Under the pieces are notes generated by a model, which saw only the letters and a program-made list of their open reading frames with translations, searched no databases and had not been told where the DNA came from. The translations under genes were made by a program, and so were the position numbers. Source: Pseudomonadota bacterium (GTDB lineage Bacteria > Desulfobacterota > Desulfobulbia > Desulfobulbales > DAOVYS01). Taken from it: a stretch of 31,397 bases of DNA. The stretch lies in the NCBI GenBank assembly GCA_030635485.1, contig DAOVYS010000003.1:1-31397 (forward strand), written 5' to 3'. Shown piece after piece: positions 24,561 to 31,397 of this stretch; position 1 is the first letter of the stretch; the number at the start of each line of letters is the position of its first letter.

Positions 24561-24828
24561 ATTGACGAACTGGTGGATGACCGATAAGTTTGGTCTTTTT
24601 TGCCCGGCAAGCTATGCAACTATAACCTGCCTGCACAAAGAATTTAAGTTTGGATATCTTTTACGATATATCTCCCTTCACTGTAAAATTGCTATATCAT
24701 CCTGAATATGTTACAAGATTTTTTTGTTTTTTGGGTGGTGGCAATCAATTCGTATGAGCTTGCAAAAAAATCAATTAAGTTACGATGCAGAGGCAGCTCT
24801 GGTAAGGACAAAGGAAATTAAGGAGATT

Positions 24829-26253
24829 ATGACTTATCCCAAAATCATTCAGGGTGGTATGGGAATAGGGGTTTCGAATTGGCGTCTGGCCAGGGCCGTG
24901 TCAGAGGCTGGGCAACTGGGCGTGGTTTCAGGCGCATGTCAGCATGTTGTGCTTGCGAGACGCCTTCAGGATGGCGACCCTGGCGGACATTACCGTCGGG
25001 CCTTTGAGCATTTTCCTGTCCAGGAATTTGTCAGTGAAGTGATGGGAAAATATTTCGTTTCCGGCGGCAAATCCGCAAAAGAACCTTATGTGATTGTTCC
25101 GGTTTTCGTTCAGAAGCCGGGACATTTTCTTCAGAAATTGGCCGTACTTTCGACTTTTGCCGAAGTGTATCTTGCAAAGCAAGGCCATGACGGCCTTGTG
25201 GGAATCAATCTGCTCGAAAAGACAACATTACCCAACATTTTTTCCCTGTACGGGGCAATGCTTGCAGACGTGGATTACGTGATCATGGGCGCCGGTATTC
25301 CGCGGGAGATTCCAGGTGTCCTGGACCGGCTGGCCGGTCATGGAGAAGCTTGCCTCAAGCTGTCTGTCGTGGGCCAGGACACTGAAGATGATTACAGGGT
25401 CAGGTTTGATCCTAAAGAAATTATTCCAGACTCTCTTCCTGAACTCAAACGGCCGAAGTTCCTTGCAATAGTCTCGTCGGTTACGCTTGCTCTGATGCTT
25501 GCGAAGAAATCTACAGGCAGAGTTGACGGTTTTGTTGTGGAAGGGCCGACCGCAGGGGGACACAATGCGCCACCCCGCGGGAAGGTGGTTCTGGATGAAA
25601 AGGGTGAACCGGTTTATGGAGGGCGTGACAAGGTCGATTTTGTCAAGTTGAGGAAAATCGGTCTGCCGTTCTGGATTGCCGGCTCTTACGGAACCCCGGA
25701 AAAATTGGTGGAAGCGATTGAGCTGGGAGCAGAGGGGATTCAGGTGGGAACGGCTTTTGCCTTTACGGATGAGACGGGTTTTTCACGTGAGATCAAGGAT
25801 CGTGCCATTTCAATGGCAATCAGCAACCATGCCGAGGTTTTCACTGATCCCAAGGCATCTCCTACAGGTTTTCCCTTTAAGGTCCTTTTGTTGAAAGGGT
25901 CTCTTTCCGAGGAAGCGGAATACAACGCCCGTCCCAGAAATTGTGACTGCGCTTATTTGAGAAGCATGTATAAGAAGGCGGACGGTACTATTGGATATCG
26001 CTGTTCCGCTGAACCCGAGTATTTGTATGAAAAGAAGGGGGGTGACCTTATCGATACAATCGGGCGTGTCTGTCTGTGTAACTCGCTGTTGGCAGATGTC
26101 GACATCCCGCAGATGCGAAATGACGGCTATGTTGAAAAGACATTTGTCACGTGTGGAAATGACATTATTTCACTTCCAAGGTTTCTTGGGAAAGGTGACA
26201 AGGGCTTTTCAGCAACTGATGTAGTAAAGTATCTTCTGAGTCTTACCGAATAA
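24829..26253 (+). CDS. NPD / nitronate monooxygenase-like flavoprotein
   Basis: This 474-residue TIM-barrel flavoprotein belongs to the 2-nitropropane dioxygenase/nitronate monooxygenase superfamily. Landmarks are PKIIQGGMGIGVSNWRLARA at the start, GVVSGACQHV, the FMN/active-site region DGFVVEGPTAGGHNAPP (with the conserved GGH), and the phosphate loop FWIAGSYGTPEKLVEAIELG followed by GIQVGTAFAFTDE. It is about 100-150 residues longer than typical enzymes, and its C-terminal part has paired cysteines (NCDCAYL, GYRCSAEP, GRVCLCNSL) that might bind metal. I chose the ATG at 24829 because the conserved family start begins there and AAGGAG precedes it; frame-compatible upstream starts (24754) have no ribosome binding site. 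The substrate is unknown; the superfamily includes enoyl-reductase-like and PfaD-like members. Confidence 0.88.
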   Translation: MTYPKIIQGGMGIGVSNWRLARAVSEAGQLGVVSGACQHVVLARRLQDGDPGGHYRRAFEHFPVQEFVSEVMGKYFVSGGKSAKEPYVIVPVFVQKPGHFLQKLAVLSTFAEVYLAKQGHDGLVGINLLEKTTLPNIFSLYGAMLADVDYVIMGAGIPREIPGVLDRLAGHGEACLKLSVVGQDTEDDYRVRFDPKEIIPDSLPELKRPKFLAIVSSVTLALMLAKKSTGRVDGFVVEGPTAGGHNAPPRGKVVLDEKGEPVYGGRDKVDFVKLRKIGLPFWIAGSYGTPEKLVEAIELGAEGIQVGTAFAFTDETGFSREIKDRAISMAISNHAEVFTDPKASPTGFPFKVLLLKGSLSEEAEYNARPRNCDCAYLRSMYKKADGTIGYRCSAEPEYLYEKKGGDLIDTIGRVCLCNSLLADVDIPQMRNDGYVEKTFVTCGNDIISLPRFLGKGDKGFSATDVVKYLLSLTE

Positions 26254-26269
26254 CTTGAGCTGACCAATC

Positions 26270-26411
26270 GTAAGCGTTCACAGGCGGCATATCGCACGTG
26301 ACCATATAAATTGGTCGCCCTGATCACGCACACCTCCACCACCTGAGTTGACCGCTTACACGGTAAGAGGATAACCGTTGTCCGGTTACCTTGCCCCCGT
26401 GATCAGTTACG
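26270..26411. repeat. REP/MITE-like palindrome, family B copy 2
   Basis: It begins GTAAGCGTTCACAGG (26270-26284), its right arm ends ACCGCTTAC at 26359, and the tail (GGTAAGAGGATAACCGTTG, then TTGCCCC and TGATCAGTTA) repeats the tail of copy 1 at 16501-16668. The arms are more degraded than in copy 1. It lies just after the flavoprotein stop codon. A small hairpin follows at 26457-26473 (TACCCC/GGGGGTA). Confidence 0.75.
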
Positions 26412-26502
26412 TTTTCTTGCTTTTTAGTACCTTAGAAAATATTTTTTGCGCGTTTCTACCCCTCAAGGGGGTACTGAAAAGAGTCCAGGACCTTTAAAAA
26501 TC

Positions 26503-26522
26503 CCAGTTTATCTGGGTTAGGT
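26503..26522. repeat. 20-base repeat also found at 19949-19968
   Basis: CCAGTTTATCTGGGTTAGGT matches 19949-19968 in 19 of 20 bases on the same strand. There it abuts a MITE-like element; here it lies in the gap before the RNase HI gene. Confidence 0.6.
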
Positions 26523-26565
26523 CTGTCCTTAAATTACTGCCTTTTTGTGTTAATGGATTTTTTTC

Positions 26566-26595
26566 TTGACACCCGGAAGTTATCCGTTGTATTCG
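26566..26595 (+). promoter_or_regulatory. candidate promoter of the tandem RNase HI gene
   Basis: A perfect TTGACA (26566-26571) is followed after 18 bases by TATTCG (26590-26595), a weak -10. The start codon lies 38 bases downstream, a plausible leader length. Confidence 0.4.
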
Positions 26596-26633
26596 TTTTT
26601 TGTTGAGTATTTTTTTGCATTGGAGTGGGTGTT

Positions 26634-27533
26634 ATGCCTTTAGGCGACATTTTAAAGGTCACTGTTTATACGGACGGAGCCTGCAGCCCCAATCCAGGGC
26701 CTGGAGGGTGGGGTGCCATTCTGTTGTATGACGGAAGAGACCCTCAGGAACTGATTGGATGGGAAAGCGGCGCCACTACCAATAACCGTATGGAGCTTCG
26801 GGCAGCTCTGGAGGCGTTGCAGACTCTCTCCGGCCCGCATCATGTACAGCTTTTCACAGACTCCAAGTATTTGCGCAACGGAATCACCCGGTGGCTCTCT
26901 ATCTGGGAAAAGCGCAACTGGCAGACCAAGGAGAATACCGATGTTAAAAATCAGGATCTGTGGCGGCAATTAGCTGAACAGAACCGGCGCCATCAGATTG
27001 CATGGCGGTGGGTCAAGGGCCATGCTGGTGACAGGTGGAATGAACGGGTGAATCATCTCGCCGCCTCGGCGGTTCCGGTTCAGGAAATGCCCCTGGATGA
27101 TGATCGGGCCATCCATATTTTTGCGGCAGCTTCATATTTGAGCAGCAAGAGAAAAGGTGGGTGGGGTGTTCTTTTGCGCTATCAGAACAGAGTCAGGGTC
27201 CTGGCAGACGCTTTAGAGAATACATCCGGCAACCGTATGCATTTAAAGGCAGCGATTGCGGGACTGAATGCAATTCGACGTCCGCTGCCGATTCACCTGT
27301 ACACTGTGTCGAGTTACCTGAAGGATGGAGCAACCGTATGGGTTGAAAAATGGTCAAAAAACAAGTGGTTGACCAGGGAAGGGAAGCCGGTAAGGCATCG
27401 TGACCTGTGGCAGAAGCTGGATCGTTTGACAGGAATCTATTCGATCACCTGGCATGTCATTAAAAAGAACGATGTGCCGGATTGTATGATTGATGCAAAG
27501 CAGCTGGCAAGAGAAGCGGTCCGCATGGACTGA
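26634..27533 (+). CDS. tandem RNase HI-domain protein with a degenerate second domain
   Basis: This 299-residue protein is about twice the length of RNase HI. The first domain (about 8-146) has the active-site frame VYTDGACSPNPGPGGWG (D14), TTNNRMELRAAL (E54) and FTDSKYL (D76); the fourth acidic position is Asn140 (NERVNHLA), where E. coli has Asp134. It should cut the RNA strand of RNA-DNA hybrids. The second domain (about 159-295) aligns to the first throughout (GGWGVLLRY, GNRMHLKAA, YTVSSYLKDG, RDLWQKL), but the catalytic positions are A165, H203, V225 and Lys, so it is almost certainly not a nuclease and may bind nucleic acid or stabilise the fold. I chose ATG 26634 (GGAG eight bases upstream) over the GTG at 26625. 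It is followed by a hairpin at 27536-27576. Confidence 0.9.
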   Translation: MPLGDILKVTVYTDGACSPNPGPGGWGAILLYDGRDPQELIGWESGATTNNRMELRAALEALQTLSGPHHVQLFTDSKYLRNGITRWLSIWEKRNWQTKENTDVKNQDLWRQLAEQNRRHQIAWRWVKGHAGDRWNERVNHLAASAVPVQEMPLDDDRAIHIFAAASYLSSKRKGGWGVLLRYQNRVRVLADALENTSGNRMHLKAAIAGLNAIRRPLPIHLYTVSSYLKDGATVWVEKWSKNKWLTREGKPVRHRDLWQKLDRLTGIYSITWHVIKKNDVPDCMIDAKQLAREAVRMD

Positions 27534-27535
27534 TG

Positions 27536-27576
27536 GTAACCGATCACAGGTGCTCCAGCTGTACGTGATCGGTTAC
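27536..27576. repeat. palindrome after the RNase HI gene, family B copy 3 (short)
   Basis: GTAACCGATCAC and GTGATCGGTTAC are perfect 12-base arms. On the minus strand, the sequence GATCACGTACAGCT..GCACCTGTGA matches the right arm of copy 1 (16576-16603) closely. It begins two bases after the stop codon. Confidence 0.75.
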
Positions 27577-27664
27577 GACTGATGTTTACGGTAAAGAATT
27601 AACGCGACGGCCTGAGAGTTTGGCGGAAAAAACAAGGAGAGCGGATTTCTTGGAGGTTGATAGT

Positions 27665-27877
27665 ATGCCGGATCGTGAGAGAGGAACCGTTAAGTGGTTC
27701 AATAATGCAAAGGGCTATGGATTCATCAAGAGGGATGAGGGCGATGACGTATTTGTTCACTTCAGGGCGATACGCGGAGATGGATATCGGACCCTTAAGG
27801 AAGATCAGGCTGTTGAGTTTACTGTAGTTGAGGCGGAAAAAGGTTTTCAGGCGGAAGATGTAGTTGCAGTCGCGTAA
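27665..27877 (+). CDS. cold-shock domain protein (CspA family)
   Basis: A 70-residue single OB-fold protein. It has GTVKWFNNAKGYGFIKRD (RNP1) and DVFVHFRAI (RNP2), the nucleic-acid-binding surface of the CspA family, and EFTVVEAEKGFQAEDV near the end. These act as RNA chaperones. I chose the ATG at 27665 because GGAGG lies seven to eight bases upstream and MPDRERGTVKWF is the family start; an ORF extension to 27620 has no homology. No long CspA-type leader with a recognisable cold box is evident. Confidence 0.95.
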   Translation: MPDRERGTVKWFNNAKGYGFIKRDEGDDVFVHFRAIRGDGYRTLKEDQAVEFTVVEAEKGFQAEDVVAVA

Positions 27878-27937
27878 GTCCGTAACAAAAACAATTTGAC
27901 ATTATCCGTAAATGACGTTTTTTGGATAAATTATAGC

Positions 27938-28084
27938 TAGTAGTTTGTCCAGAAATGGCCCTTTTGTTCAATCACTGCGGCATGCTCAAAAAATAATCCT
28001 CGTAATATCAATCAGATGACTCCGATTATTTTTATCGCATTCCTTGATCTTGAACAAAATTGCTCATTTCTGGATGGACGCTAA
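27938..28084. repeat. MITE-like element, family A ends with a different core (copy 3)
   Basis: Inverted ends (27944-27971 GTCCAGAAATGGCC then TTTTGTTCAA; 28049-28079 TTGAACAAAA then CATTTCTGGATGGAC) match the ends of 24136-24300. The 3' inner part TTCCTTGATCT is also conserved in copies 1 and 2. The core (27972-28048) has no visible similarity to theirs; it has its own symmetry (AAAAAATAATC and GATTATTTTT). It fills most of the gap before the next gene. Confidence 0.75.
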
Positions 28085-28101
28085 ATCAGAGGATTTGAAA
28101 G

Positions 28102-28551
28102 ATGAATAATCTGGAATCAACCGGAAAGGACCACTCATTTAAGATCTTTCCGGAACAGAGGATGGATTCCGATTTTCCGTGGCAGGTCTGGATTGTGGGC
28201 TGGATCGCCCTGTTCAAGGCATGTTCCTGGTTGTCCTGTGATCCCAACATTTCAGAGTCGGTTGGGGTGGCGCTCAGCTATAAGTACATGATTTTAATGA
28301 TACCGCTGGTCGTAATGGGACTTGGTGTATGGAACCAGAGAAAATGGGCTGTCTGGGGACTTATCGTAATCTCTATTGCGGAACTTCTGTTCTTTGTCGT
28401 ATATCCGGCATCTTTAAAATCATTTTCCCTTGAGTCCTCAACATCCATCTTGCCGCTTCTCCTGTCTCTTGGCGTTTTTACAATAAACGGCCCTGTAAGC
28501 GACGTATTTATCCTGCTTTTTGCACCTTTTCTGCTCAAATATGTGAGGTAA
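28102..28551 (+). CDS. small membrane protein of unknown function
   Basis: A 149-residue protein that I do not recognise. After about 25 polar residues there are four likely membrane helices: WQVWIVGWIALFKACSWL, YMILMIPLVVMGLGVW, AVWGLIVISIAELLFFVVY and a last one ending VFILLFAPFLLKYV. A ribosome binding site GAGGA precedes the ATG by nine bases. It stops 14 bases from the convergent hydrolase gene. No catalytic motif is visible. Confidence 0.75.
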   Translation: MNNLESTGKDHSFKIFPEQRMDSDFPWQVWIVGWIALFKACSWLSCDPNISESVGVALSYKYMILMIPLVVMGLGVWNQRKWAVWGLIVISIAELLFFVVYPASLKSFSLESSTSILPLLLSLGVFTINGPVSDVFILLFAPFLLKYVR

Positions 28552-28565
28552 GCTACCTGAACAAT

Positions 28566-29399
28566 TTATTTCTTTTTCCTTCGGCTTTTGCGCCTAGGGA
28601 GCACTCCGCAGATCTTATCCGTAAACTGCTTTACCACCTGAAAATACATTTTCCCCGTGTGCTCAAAAATAGTGTTGTGGTCCGCACCGGGTACTATCTG
28701 AAACTGTTTTGACCTGGCAGCGGATTCGGACTGTAGGATTTCACCGGTCTCCGGCGGGATCAGCTGGTCGTGTTGGCCATGGATTATGAGGGTGGGCCGT
28801 GCGGATTTGGAGATCTTCCGTATGTTGCCGAAATCATCCGAAACGGTGAGACCCAGTCCCTGCACATCAACATCCAGGGCTACCAGGAACGGAAGTGTTG
28901 CTGCAAATCCGCTGTTAATAATAATACCTGCAATATCATCAGGATAAGTTGCTGAAAGTTCCAGGGCGCTTGCGCTGCCGAGCGAACTGCCCATAACGAT
29001 AACAGGGCCGGTCCGGTTTTCAGCCTTGAGCCGTTTTTTTATCTCCTTTAAGATCAGATGAGCATCCTGCATCATTGATGTGACAGTGGGGGTTCCTCCG
29101 CTTTTCCCGTAGCCTCTGTAGTCCACTGCAAGGAAACTCAGCCCTGCCTCGACAAACATCCGGCCGATAGTATCGTAATCGCTTGCGATTTCATCGTTGC
29201 CGTGAAAAAACAGGATATTAGGGTCATCCTGTCCTGCCATGTGGAATCTGCCGCCCACGGAAATGGAGTCCTCAACCGGCATCTCAAAGTCAATAATGGA
29301 CGGCCCTACAGCCGTTTTAGTTTCGCTACGCGGATGAAACAGCGCCTGTAGCACCTCGGGTCGGTCCAGCCCGGAATAGTCAAATTCACTTGATGTCAT
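28566..29399 (-). CDS. alpha/beta hydrolase
   Basis: A 277-residue cytoplasmic hydrolase of the BAAT/acyl-peptidase-like (YfhR/Abhd) group. Visible features are the oxyanion region FFHGNDEIASDYD, the nucleophile elbow MGSSLGSASALE (Ser of GxSxG), the acid in LIIHGQHDQLIPPE, and the His in GADHNTIFEH. A basic tail (RRKSRRKKK) is unusual and could bind membrane or nucleic acid. The substrate cannot be predicted. An AAGG ribosome binding site lies eight bases before the ATG. It shares a divergent promoter region (29439-29474) with the Cys-cluster gene. Confidence 0.88.
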   Translation of the reverse strand: MTSSEFDYSGLDRPEVLQALFHPRSETKTAVGPSIIDFEMPVEDSISVGGRFHMAGQDDPNILFFHGNDEIASDYDTIGRMFVEAGLSFLAVDYRGYGKSGGTPTVTSMMQDAHLILKEIKKRLKAENRTGPVIVMGSSLGSASALELSATYPDDIAGIIINSGFAATLPFLVALDVDVQGLGLTVSDDFGNIRKISKSARPTLIIHGQHDQLIPPETGEILQSESAARSKQFQIVPGADHNTIFEHTGKMYFQVVKQFTDKICGVLPRRKSRRKKK

Positions 29400-29438
29400 A
29401 AAGAAGCCTTTTGTGTGTTATTTATGAACGAACCCTAA

Positions 29439-29466
29439 ATATTAATTGTCAGTAACTGTTTGTCAA
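29439..29466 (-). promoter_or_regulatory. candidate promoter of the alpha/beta hydrolase gene
   Basis: On the minus strand a perfect TTGACA (29466-29461) is followed after 16 bases by TAATAT (29444-29439). It overlaps the promoter for the opposite gene. Confidence 0.5.
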
Positions 29467-29474
29467 TTGATAAT
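29446..29474 (+). promoter_or_regulatory. candidate promoter of the Cys-cluster / MFS operon
   Basis: TTGTCA (29446-29451) and GATAAT (29469-29474) are separated by 17 bases, each five of six to consensus. A 25-base imperfect palindrome (29444-29468, AATTG at one end and CAATT at the other) lies across both promoters and could be an operator. Confidence 0.5.
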
Positions 29475-29570
29475 TTCCGTTTGTGCGAGGATTCTTTCGG
29501 CAGGCGCTTTTTTTCATGTTTAAGCTTAAGGTCTTGAAACCTGTGATGCAGGTGGTAAACTGCGCGGACT

Positions 29571-29930
29571 ATGATCTACTGTAATTACTGCCCGGGATAC
29601 TGCTGTTATCGTTTAGAGGGGTCGGTTCTCACGATTACCGCTTTTGATATAAGTCGTCTGGCCCACCATCTTGGGATTTCAGACAACGAATTTATGCATA
29701 GTTATATGGAAACCAGGAGGACATTCAGGGTAAGGGAGGATGGCTCCTGCATCTTCCAGTCACAAGACAAAATGGTCCGACGGTGTACCGTGCATGAGGC
29801 AAGACCGACCCAGTGCCGTAAATTTCCGTACGGCAAGCCATGTCCCTATCTGGAGAGGGAGGACCTTCTCTCTGTCATCCAGCCCCGTATTGAAGCAGGA
29901 CTTGCCGAGTCTTGGAAAAAAGAGGGGTGA
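29571..29930 (+). CDS. YkgJ-family Cys-cluster (putative Zn/Fe-chelating) protein
   Basis: A 119-residue protein of the YkgJ/CxxCxxxxCC family, predicted to chelate zinc or Fe-S. Conserved cysteines are in YCNYCPGYCCYRL near the start and then GSCIF, RRCTVHEARPTQCRKFPYGKPCPYL. Family members are widespread and mostly uncharacterised. No strong Shine-Dalgarno sequence precedes the ATG. It overlaps the next gene at its stop, so the two are probably translated together. Confidence 0.85.
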   Translation: MIYCNYCPGYCCYRLEGSVLTITAFDISRLAHHLGISDNEFMHSYMETRRTFRVREDGSCIFQSQDKMVRRCTVHEARPTQCRKFPYGKPCPYLEREDLLSVIQPRIEAGLAESWKKEG

Positions 29931-31243
29931 GTAAACCGGGTCAAAAAACCGCTTCCGTCCGTTCCTCCGACAGCGGTAGTCGTCCAAGCCTTCCCGTGAT
30001 CGACCCGCGTTCCTATCTGATTTTTTTAAAAGAGAATCCTCGTTACAGAAGCTTCTGGCTTTCAGGCGTAATAAGCCAGATCGGGAACTGGTTCAACTAC
30101 ATTGCCATATTTGTATTGCTCACAAAGTTGACCGGGTCCGGAATGGCGGTGAGCTGGTTTCTGATAGCCAAGTTCATCCCGACCAGCTTCCTCGCTCCGG
30201 CCGCAGGAGTTGTTGCCGACAGGTTTTCCAGGAAGAGCATCATGATAGTAAGCGACCTTTTAAGGGTCGGGGTGGTACTATGTTTTCTCTTTGTCAAAAA
30301 ACCGGAGCATGTCTGGCTCGTCTATTTTCTCGCTCTTGTCCAGGAATCGATCTGGACCTTTTACGATCCTGCCCGTCGCGCTTCAGTGCCCAACATCTGC
30401 GCGTCTCATGAATTACATCTCGCAAATGCGTTAAGCGGTGCCACATGGTCGGTCATGCTGGCTCTGGGGGCCGCAATGGGCGGTTTTGTCACCCATTGGT
30501 TCGGATGGGAGACAGCCATAATTGTTGATGCGGCGAGTTTTGTCATATCCGCGTCGATTATGGCGAGAATCGATTTCCCTGAACGGAAGGTTACAGGGCG
30601 CGTAGCCTCTACCTGGAAAGACCTCACCGGCATCACAGCCTTATGGGAAGGCGTAAGATATGTGATCCATCACAGGGAGGTTGCTGTTTTGTTGTTGGTC
30701 AAAAGCGGCTGGGCGCTGGGAGGAGGGGTTCTGGTTCTCTTGACGGTATTCGGGGAACAGGTTTTTACAACCGGCGGTCATGGCGTCGGAAGCGGGATAC
30801 TGTACAGCTTCCGTGGGGTCGGGGCAGCCCTTGGCCCGCTTCTGGCATGGCATATCCTTGGTGAATCGAGAAATGCCATGTACCGTGGCATATGTTTTTC
30901 ATACTTTGTCGTCTGCGCGGCCTACATGGCATTTGCCCGGGCTCCTGGGATCCTCTGGGCTATTCCCTGTGTGTTTATCGGCCACCTTGGCGGCTCGACT
31001 CAGTGGGTGTTCAGCACCACGCTTCTTCAGGAAAGTGTGCCGGATCAATTCCGAGGCAGGGTGTTTGCCGCTGAGATGGCAATGCTTACCTTCATTTTGA
31101 GCCTCTCTACCTATTTTACAGGCATGGCCCTGGACGCAGGAAGTCATCCGAGGGTGGTTGCAACCAGGTTAGCCCTGATTTTTCTCCTGCCCGGTGCGTT
31201 TTGGGGCCTTTATCTCTGGATTGGAAGGAGGGTGAAAGGGTAA
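29927..31243 (+). CDS. major facilitator superfamily transporter (MFS_3/EntS-like)
   Basis: A 438-residue membrane transporter with about twelve helices. The N-terminal half has FWLSGVISQIGNWFNYIAIF and AGVVADRFSRKSIMIVSDLLR, the G-x-x-x-D-(R/K)-x-x-(R/K) loop between helices 2 and 3, as in EntS-type exporters. The helix 5 region GATWSVMLALGAAMGGFV and the C-terminal GQ-like loop (PDQFRGRVFA) are also typical. It is probably a drug or metabolite exporter; the substrate is not predictable. I chose GTG 29927, which overlaps the preceding stop (GTGA); a TTG at 29912 in the same frame would add five residues. A BioA-like gene faces it from the right. Confidence 0.87.
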   Translation: MSKPGQKTASVRSSDSGSRPSLPVIDPRSYLIFLKENPRYRSFWLSGVISQIGNWFNYIAIFVLLTKLTGSGMAVSWFLIAKFIPTSFLAPAAGVVADRFSRKSIMIVSDLLRVGVVLCFLFVKKPEHVWLVYFLALVQESIWTFYDPARRASVPNICASHELHLANALSGATWSVMLALGAAMGGFVTHWFGWETAIIVDAASFVISASIMARIDFPERKVTGRVASTWKDLTGITALWEGVRYVIHHREVAVLLLVKSGWALGGGVLVLLTVFGEQVFTTGGHGVGSGILYSFRGVGAALGPLLAWHILGESRNAMYRGICFSYFVVCAAYMAFARAPGILWAIPCVFIGHLGGSTQWVFSTTLLQESVPDQFRGRVFAAEMAMLTFILSLSTYFTGMALDAGSHPRVVATRLALIFLLPGAFWGLYLWIGRRVKG

Positions 31244-31254
31244 GGATTTTTGGA

Positions 31255-31397
31255 TTACGTAACTTCCAAGATCGCCTTTTTAACACCATTAAAGAGGGTG
31301 TCCAGCTCATCCAATGAGATCGCGAGCGGCGGCAGCAGCACGATCACGTCTTCTAGTGGCCGTACTATTACCCCATGTTTTCTTGCTTTGAGAATTA
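31255..31397 (-). CDS. BioA-like class III aminotransferase, 3' end (partial)
   Basis: Only the last 46 codons are in the window; the gene enters from the right edge. The visible C terminus contains ARKHGVIVRPLEDVIVLLPPLAISLDELDTLF, shown here in part: RPLEDVIVLLPPLAIS matches the end of adenosylmethionine-8-amino-7-oxononanoate aminotransferase (BioA), which makes the biotin precursor DAPA, and of related class III PLP enzymes. The stop is 11 bases from the MFS stop, so the genes converge. BioA is the best fit, but other class III transaminases share this tail. Confidence 0.7.
   Translation of the reverse strand, partial: ILKARKHGVIVRPLEDVIVLLPPLAISLDELDTLFNGVKKAILEVT

Noticed and set aside
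24301..24828. Possible SRP RNA (ffs) or riboswitch upstream of ffh or the flavoprotein gene
   Set aside because: I looked for the SRP tetraloop/asymmetric-loop motif and for known riboswitch cores and saw none; the hairpin at 24521-24560 fits neither. A covariance-model search would settle it.
1..31397. CRISPR array, tRNA, rRNA, transposase or phage genes
   Set aside because: There are no regularly spaced direct repeats, no recognisable tRNA or rRNA stretch, and no transposase, integrase or phage protein in any convincing frame. The repeats seen are isolated inverted-repeat elements.

Overview
The window looks like chromosome of an anaerobic, probably sulfate-reducing deltaproteobacterium (Desulfobacterota, perhaps Desulfobacterales). 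The reasons are an Flx-type NADH/Fe-S electron-transfer module, a periplasmic ten-haem cytochrome c encoded with HybA- and HybB-type partners, the gene order of the translation/SRP operon, and many short inverted-repeat elements between genes. The genus cannot be read from the sequence alone.

Layout. 1-270 carries a short inverted-repeat element. 270-4323 (+) holds a NifX-like protein and then flxD-flxB-flxC-flxA, an NAD(P)/flavin/Fe-S module normally paired with heterodisulfide reductase HdrABC; no hdr gene lies in the window. 4430-11724 (-) is a DNA-metabolism and transcription block in the order dnaG, rpoD, dprA, topA. 11940-12905 (+) is a CaCA-family cation/Ca2+ exchanger. 13220-16422 (+) is a three-gene redox operon (TAT-exported four-cluster ferredoxin, HybB/NrfD-type membrane subunit, decahaem cytochrome c). 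It ends at a strong bidirectional terminator facing the opposite operon. 16696-24116 (-) is the operon ffh-rpsP-khpA-rimM-trmD-SPOUT methylase-rplS-rnhB-yraN-pdxA-tmk. 24829-31243 is mixed: an NPD/nitronate-monooxygenase-like flavoprotein, a tandem RNase HI protein with a decayed second domain, a cold-shock protein, a small membrane protein, an alpha/beta hydrolase (-), a YkgJ-type Cys-cluster protein coupled to an MFS transporter, and the 3' end of a BioA-like aminotransferase entering from the right (-).

How the genes work together. FlxA should take electrons from NAD(P)H and pass them through the Fe-S proteins FlxC and FlxB to FlxD, which hands them to an HdrA-type bifurcating partner encoded elsewhere. 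The HybA/HybB/decahaem operon would connect the periplasmic cytochrome pool with the membrane quinone pool. The remaining genes are mostly housekeeping.

The most unusual feature is the repeat content. Several families of 65-170 bp inverted-repeat (MITE- or REP-like) elements sit in the gaps. Three different ones fill three consecutive junctions of the normally compact rimM-trmD-SPOUT-rplS segment, and some elements with different ends share internal modules. I saw no tRNA, rRNA, CRISPR array, transposase or prophage gene.
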